A DNA stretch of 64,000 bases from Nectonema munidae (Eukaryota; Nematomorpha; Nectonematoida; Nectonematidae): the NCBI GenBank assembly GCA_030549495.1, contig JAUIRK010000925.1, positions 248,001 through 312,000 on the forward strand, written 5' to 3'. Under the pieces are notes generated by a model. It saw only the letters and a program-made list of their open reading frames with translations, was not told the DNA's origin and did no database searches. Shown here piece by piece: positions 62,901 to 64,000 of the stretch; the stretch's first letter is position 1; the number at the start of each line of letters is the position of its first letter. Made by a program: the position numbers and the translations under genes.

Positions 62901-63665
62901 AGTTTAAATTTAAGACTAGTTTAGAATGATTTATTTTTTTTATTCTTCCCACTTTTTGTGTTTTATATTTCGCCACAAATAAAAAAGAAATCAGTATACA
63001 TTTATACAAGTAACTTTAATAAAAATTGTTTGAAAAATTTCTTTACGTTGCCTCCTTGGTTGTTATTAAACGGTAAAAACTGGGCATCATCAAAACTTCA
63101 GGTGCATTTTGAAAATTCATTATTTACAAATGTTGAAGTTACTCAAAGTCACATAACAGCAAAGGAGGCAACGCAAAGAATTTTTTCAAACAATTTTTAT
63201 TAAAGTAAAAACTACATGTACACTAGTGAGCATGGTTTGTTTTTTCAACGTATTCAATTTTTATATTTTATACAAAAAAATTTTTAGAATATTTTTTAAG
63301 CAAAATTGCTTTTTAAAATTTTTATCCATAAAACTATGCCCGGCCGAAATTATTGGAGGAGGGAAGAATGTAGTCAACAATTGCAACAAAACAAAATAAA
63401 GTCACAAAAAGACAAAAGCGAACTCAAAGCGCTACATTTTTAGTCAAAATGTCATATAATCAATAATGAAGTACCCAATAAATTTTTGAGAACGAGTTGG
63501 TTCGTGAAGGATATTTCTTGGAAAGTATTCCAGTCTTTGTGGCCATCTGGATTCAGATTGATCTTTTCCCAATGACTGCAAGAGAACTTGTAGAAGTCTT
63601 CGCAAGGATCTATGCTGTAGTTTATAGAGGTGAGGATTTTGGAGGCGACGTTAAGGCAGTCCTTG
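32792..63665 (-). CDS. M13 zinc metallopeptidase (neprilysin/ECE-like), 5' end missing
   Basis: Ten exons assemble into 710 residues plus stop. Minus-strand order: 63475-63665, 61529-61799, 58928-59156, 57693-57985, 52786-53008, 51974-52072, 44095-44455, 38955-39145, 36198-36296, 32792-32968. Phases agree at all nine junctions. M13 enzymes are type II membrane or secreted ectoenzymes that cut short peptides such as neuropeptides. Visible landmarks are SIDPCEDFYKFSC near the N-terminal domain start, DDKNSS and GLGLPKRDYYLN, NTNSVLGFALGSLFVK, WMDSKTK, NAYY and FPAGLLQPPFY, zinc site HELTH, GENIADIGG with the third zinc ligand Glu, DPHSP, and the C-terminal CSLW (family CxxW). Length fits the family (about 750) minus the cytoplasmic tail and membrane anchor, expected right of the window. 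Introns run from 0.7 to 7.5 kb and are full of transposons. No stop or frameshift lies in any exon, so it looks functional. I cannot choose between neprilysin and ECE subgroups. Confidence 0.94.
33300..33480. promoter_or_regulatory. TAATTA-rich cluster in last M13 intron
   Basis: At least five homeodomain-type cores (GCTAATTAAAG, AGCTAATTATAC, CGTAATTAGC, GTTAATTATAG, AATTAATTTG) and an ATTATGCAAG octamer-like word occur in 180 bp. AT-rich DNA gives such words by chance, so this is only a candidate. Confidence 0.2.
33962..34977 (+). mobile_element. LINE 3' fragment (jockey/CR1-type)
   Basis: Plus-strand pieces in correct order are KTGVPQGCVLAPTLFIIFIS (RT motif, 33977-34036), then GYTFRFEH, LLLKIYKAFIKCHMEYASIL and a CGGA segment (about 34442-34515), LESLQCRAIHMNVG (34540-34580), and a C-terminal FYDRSPCVLLPQHSSIEAFK-like stretch (34800-34880). 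The end at about 34950-34977 is ATAAATTGTTATAAAAAAA, a typical LINE tail. Part of the palm domain is missing and frames change several times. It is inserted antisense in the last M13 intron. Confidence 0.8.
36198..36296 (-). CDS. M13 peptidase exon, C-terminal domain
   Basis: The 33-codon exon is phase 0 at both ends, after acceptor TTGCTTTCAG and before donor CAG|GTTTTT. It encodes AFQNYKKKNKKKDFLLPGLN followed by HTSDQLFFLSFAQ, the conserved M13 segment LLPGLxxTxxQLFFLxFAQ just before WC. Confidence 0.93.
36674..38334 (-). mobile_element. pogo/Tigger-like DNA transposon remnant
   Basis: Minus-strand pieces read VLTGNAYGEKLKTFVISKAR and KPRWFKN (about 37660-37750), then RSRMGWMTCILFKKL (about 37565-37615). 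HLHLKCLPVNTSCSVQPLDR and a SIIRSFKFEYREL segment (about 37380-37470) match the catalytic core and the VLQPLDQGII block of pogo transposases. Terminal sequences GTCAAACCTGTTTAAACTGG at 36675 and the reverse complement of CAGTCAAACTTCTATAATCC ending at 38334 look like diverged TIRs; TA follows the right one. Several breaks. It sits in an M13 intron. Confidence 0.72.
38955..39145 (-). CDS. M13 peptidase exon with GENIAD motif
   Basis: The 191-nt exon starts with GA (completing Gly) after acceptor CCTTTCATAG and ends phase 0 at donor CAA|GTTTTT. It encodes RKFDKHGNLNSWWQMETLKK, then FKKKAKCIQNQYSQF, and VDGKKTLGENIADIGGLKI. Glu of GENIAD is the third zinc ligand and the Asp assists catalysis in neprilysin. 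The donor is weak (GTTTTT) but the phase and family alignment force it. Confidence 0.92.
40118..42676 (+). mobile_element. hAT transposon, ZMYM/DUF4371-type transposase with few breaks
   Basis: The transposase starts near ATG 40118 (MIENKSSKRKKLISDFF) and ends at TAA 42534-42536. Domains in order are a TTF-type zinc-finger region (40200-40640, YCQGLF and PCVLFSHEF), a DUF4371-like RNase-H core (40900-41600, with FSVIADETTDSSHNEQL, GQGYDGASSMAG, HCSSHCLNLV), and the hAT C-terminal dimerisation region (42330-42470, TVPITTYSAERAFSSLRILK). By eye there are about four frameshifts (near T-runs at 40165 and 40552, in 41590-41620, and in the A-run near 41738) and one in-frame TAA (40787-40789). The right end reads as the reverse complement of CAGTGGGGGATCCAGA (ending 42676), a hAT-like TIR. 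I could not find the left TIR. It lies antisense in the M13 intron between 39145 and 44095. Confidence 0.85.
42677..44094. other. M13 intron, mostly unexplained
   Basis: This is AT-rich DNA. Around 43360-43515 a somewhat G+C-richer open stretch on the minus strand (CIKKYLKFLASSVEDQC) has codon-like composition, but I cannot assign it to any family. Confidence 0.4.
44095..44455 (-). CDS. M13 peptidase catalytic exon (HELTH)
   Basis: The exon has 120 codons plus one base, phase 0 after acceptor GAATTAAG (AG at 44457-44456), ending CAAG|GTAACT. It encodes VKSIKQKIGYPEFILNDSLL, later FSIINHMLPLRKPVDTQRWE, TVNAYYHANANKMVFPAG, QPPFYHESYPASVNFGAMGF and GHELTHAFDDQG. HELTH (44111-44125) provides the two zinc-binding His and the catalytic Glu; NAYY binds substrate backbone. 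A nearer AG at 44432-44431 would give the wrong phase for the preceding exon, so the upstream acceptor is chosen. Confidence 0.95.
45003..45215 (+). mobile_element. Possible LINE 3' tail
   Basis: One frame reads SIDNTASFKKSLKTFLHILM and stays open to a stop near 45185. This resembles the SFKxxLKTxLF segment that ends many non-LTR retrotransposon ORFs, and is followed by ATGAATAAATC. There is no other RT sequence, so the call is weak. Confidence 0.3.
45259..45357 (-). pseudogene. Duplicated edge of the M13 catalytic exon
   Basis: These 99 bp match 44036-44134 with two adjacent differences. The copy holds the last 40 nt of the catalytic exon, its splice donor CAAG|GTAACT and 59 bp of following intron. 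The two changes turn ACC into ATT on the coding strand, so HELTH becomes HELIH. It lacks the rest of the exon and any acceptor of its own in frame, so it is a fragment, not a usable alternative exon. It lies 0.8 kb upstream of the true exon in gene direction. Confidence 0.9.
47377..47460 (-). repeat. tRNA-like/SINE fragment
   Basis: The minus strand has TGGCTTAGTGGTGCGGGCG, a good A-box-like tRNA 5' half, but the B box is degraded. It is probably a SINE head remnant. Confidence 0.35.
48460..49743 (-). mobile_element. hAT element with TIRs, broken transposase
   Basis: The ends are TAGGGCGAACAAA (48460) and the reverse complement of TAGGGCGAATAAA (ending 49743). ACTGATCA follows the right end (49744-49751) and occurs three bases before the left end (48449-48456), consistent with an 8-bp target duplication plus a small change. 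The minus strand encodes hAT transposase pieces: TRWASWLNAASYYCDHLPKI (about 49470-49530), LGQFVESTSFG and the C-terminal CQATTCPVERSFLMLKKLIA block (49100-49160). There is at least one in-frame stop and most of the N-terminal part is gone. About 48545-48885 looks like a further inserted short element with repeated GGAGCC and a CAGGGTTGCGATGG end. Confidence 0.78.
51974..52072 (-). CDS. M13 peptidase exon (WMD segment)
   Basis: The 33-codon exon is phase 0 at both ends, after acceptor TGTCTTTTTAG and before donor AAG|GTTTTT. It encodes AEEMIKQMKLTLFQTFEQNK followed by WMDSKTKKEAIGK. WMDxxTKxxAxxK is conserved across M13 enzymes and joins in frame to VKSIKQKIGYP of the next exon. Confidence 0.93.
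52487..52580 (+). repeat. tRNA-derived SINE, family 2, copy 2
   Basis: It opens with GATGGCACTAGTGGTTGAAG, nearly identical to the copy at 13654, and has a B-box-like ACGGTTCGATTACGC 40 nt on. It lies in the short M13 intron between 52073 and 52785. Confidence 0.65.
52786..53008 (-). CDS. M13 peptidase exon (GFALG segment)
   Basis: The 223-nt exon begins with one base completing Val after an acceptor of eight T then AG and ends phase 0 at donor GTT|GTAGGG. It encodes VLNNYIFLKIIRQMIPFLSQ, then KWRRSYKIMSRVFKGSFADS, LPWKTCLGNTNSVLGFALGS and LFVKSSFSIKNKEV. The NYI, WxxC and GFALGxLFVK blocks are classic M13. Reading on past the donor (VGTFFLVLF) loses similarity. Confidence 0.94.
53990..54720 (-). 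mobile_element. Tc1/mariner-like (maT-type) transposase remnant
   Basis: Minus-strand pieces read RKTTHNSGKESKNVVGKLGV (54600-54665, helix-turn-helix region) with KLGLKAA-like sequence after it, then DDFFVTRNSQNDQRS (about 54425-54475). IENNINFFGNEE followed by PSNYSDLNICKN (54085-54160) corresponds to the mariner WPSxSPDLNPxEN block with the third catalytic residue region. There are several stops and frameshifts. It lies in the M13 intron 53009-57692. Sequence to about 54945 stays open but is not recognisable. Confidence 0.65.
55233..56331 (+). mobile_element. ZBED-like hAT transposase remnant
   Basis: The plus strand starts MSRKRVHKEEFLSIGFTCP (55233), resembling the start of ZBED5/FAM200-type hAT-derived proteins. 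LKRHLWRKHATLGEKDIEYF (about 55365-55425) is the BED finger end, DESTDIGDDVQVFVYEWY (55664-55716) is the first catalytic region, and LTAIKTK, then EPRIEKLSNMIQAQ (56190-56320) is the C-terminal hAT block. Much of the middle is missing and frames change repeatedly. It lies in an M13 intron. Confidence 0.72.
57693..57985 (-). CDS. M13 peptidase exon, N-terminal domain
   Basis: The 293-nt exon is phase 0 at its start (acceptor GTTTTTAG) and ends with two bases at donor AGT|GTAAAT. It encodes ISLSLLDNRDFHDSYNLVTL, then EQMQKRYPFVNRIP and later EQVVIRDESYFRNINIILSK. The donor one step upstream (AAA|GTGTAA) would break the frame into the next exon, so GTAAAT is chosen; the join reads SGKVVLNNYIF, as expected for M13. 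Confidence 0.93.
58928..59156 (-). CDS. M13 peptidase exon, N-terminal domain
   Basis: The 229-nt exon begins with one base completing Trp after acceptor TTTTTTTAAG and ends phase 0 at CAC|GTAAAA. It encodes WVYDDDKNSSKSIIYLNQGG, then LGLPKRDYYLNES and DVVDLEIKIAH. DDKNSS and GLGLPxRDYYL are strong M13 signatures. Confidence 0.95.
59960..60930 (+). repeat. Repeat family P, copy 3
   Basis: It matches the TIR-bounded element at 24455-27377: GGTAGTTGAATGACYC near 59990, tandem-unit cores CATTTCTGGATTCAG and ATTTCTGTATTCC at about 60280 and 60425, and the tail TATGAGAGAAGGAAGC at 60648. It has only about two tandem units and no recognised TIRs. It lies in the M13 intron 59157-61528. Confidence 0.75.
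61018..61174 (-). repeat. tRNA-derived SINE, family 1, copy 3, with 13-bp TSD
   Basis: Read on the minus strand: GCGTGAGTAAGGTTGGTTAG, B box GGGTTCGATCCCGC, and tail GGTACCTTTACC. It is flanked by a perfect 13-bp duplication GCAAAATTACAAA (61005-61017 and 61175-61187). Confidence 0.88.
61529..61799 (-). CDS. M13 peptidase exon, N-terminal domain
   Basis: The 271-nt exon starts with two bases completing Asp after acceptor TGTTTTTAAG and ends with two bases at TTG|GTAGAT. It encodes NIYNQTRSRCEKLAKIYYDS and CMDKNDEIEKLSSQPLKDL, then WNLDKLLISLSSTLDSSFFF. It matches the M13 KxxxYYxxCMD segment followed by the FF before the DDKNSS block. Confidence 0.93.
61930..62000 (-). repeat. tRNA-like SINE fragment
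   Basis: The minus strand carries GTTCAAATCCCTG as a B-box-like core with a GGATTTGTCTAGACTCTGG stretch before it. No working tRNA fold is apparent. Confidence 0.4.
62210..62520 (-). repeat. Interspersed repeat, intact-site copy
   Basis: This is the reverse-complement match to 938-1600 without the MITE found there. It contains the same TTAGTGTAGAATTAGTG-type run followed by ATGTATGT-rich sequence. It lies in the M13 intron 61800-63474. Confidence 0.65.
62571..62645 (+). repeat. tRNA-like SINE fragment
   Basis: AGTCTAGAGGTGAAGGCGTT (A-box-like) and CTGTTCGATTCC (a good B box) are at tRNA spacing. The acceptor-stem halves do not pair, so it is not a functional tRNA. Confidence 0.45.
63475..63665 (-). 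CDS. M13 peptidase, first exon in window
   Basis: The 191-nt exon starts with one base of a split codon after acceptor TTGTTTTAG and ends with one base at TTGG|GTACTT. It encodes KDCLNVASKILTSINYSIDP, then CEDFYKFSCSHWEKINLNPD and WNTFQEISFTNQLVLKNLL. DPCxDFYxFxCxxW is the conserved start of the M13 ectodomain, with Cys residues that form disulfides. The membrane anchor and cytoplasmic tail must come from exons right of the window. Confidence 0.95.
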
Positions 63666-64000
63666 CTAAAACAATAATCTAGAACAAGTAAAAGGTTTTT
63701 TACAAAGTTAGAAAGTTATGTACAAGTGTTTCAAAAAATACTTTCAGAGATTTAAAGACTTTAACCATCATATAAAACAATAACTGATATTTGTCCAGGG
63801 AAAAATTTTTGAACTAAAAAATCAGATTTTTTAACTTTATAATCAAAAAAACTTTTTTTTTCTTTGACTTTTTATTGGACAAAATATTTGATCTGAAAGA
63901 AAATTGGAAGTTTCTTAGATTATATTAGATTAACTCTTTTTTTTATTTTCAGTATAATAAGAATAGTTTTAGAATAATATTTTTTATTTATGGTATTTTA
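63666..64000. other. M13 upstream intron, end of window
   Basis: This is AT-rich intron sequence. No further M13 exon is recognisable on the minus strand here; the exon supplying the two missing bases of the split codon lies beyond 64000. Confidence 0.5.

Noticed and set aside
1-64000. CRISPR array, rRNA, operon or bacterial insertion
   Set aside because: No regularly spaced repeats, no rRNA cores, no prokaryotic gene structure; spliced genes throughout.

Overview
The window looks like nuclear DNA of an AT-rich arthropod. It is roughly 70% A+T by eye, the genes have introns of 0.5 to 7.5 kb, and decayed DNA transposons, LINE 3' ends and tRNA-derived SINEs are everywhere. A copepod of the sea-louse type is my best guess; that is inference from composition, gene style and repeat content, not proof.

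Only two host genes can be supported, both on the minus strand. (1) At 557-5523 lies the 5' part of a TLX/C15 (clawless) class homeobox gene. Exon 1 (5229-5523) carries an eh1 repressor motif, FSISNIL. Exon 2 (557-773) carries most of a TLX-type homeodomain with the diagnostic threonine at homeodomain position 47. The last exon lies off the left edge. (2) At 32792-63665 lies an M13 (neprilysin/endothelin-converting-enzyme) zinc metallopeptidase. I assembled ten exons whose splice phases agree at every junction. They give 710 residues up to the stop, including HELTH, NAYY, GENIAD and the terminal CSLW. The cytoplasmic tail and membrane anchor lie off the right edge. Coding exons are visibly richer in G+C than their surroundings.

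Layout. 1-5.5 kb: TLX gene, its 4.5-kb intron holding a hAT-type MITE nested in another repeat and a long G-run. 5.5-32.8 kb: intergenic, with two piggyBac remnants, a LINE fragment, SINEs, a suspicious homopolymer tract (14.06-14.42 kb), three stretches of one repeat family (the one at 24.45-27.38 kb is bounded by perfect TIRs and TTAA), a 228-bp foldback at 27.6 kb, and a G+C-richer non-coding island at 22.9-23.6 kb that could be regulatory. 32.8-64 kb: the M13 gene, its introns holding a LINE 3' end, a pogo/Tigger-like element, a hAT of the ZMYM/DUF4371 type with long ORFs, a second hAT with TIRs, a Tc1/mariner remnant, a ZBED-like hAT remnant, SINEs, and a 99-bp copy of the catalytic HELTH exon edge.

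The two host genes have no evident functional link: one is a nuclear transcription factor, the other a membrane or secreted ectopeptidase. Most of the unusual biology is in how repeats nest in one another and in a recent micro-duplication of the peptidase active-site exon. I found no CRISPR array, rRNA, functional tRNA or operon.
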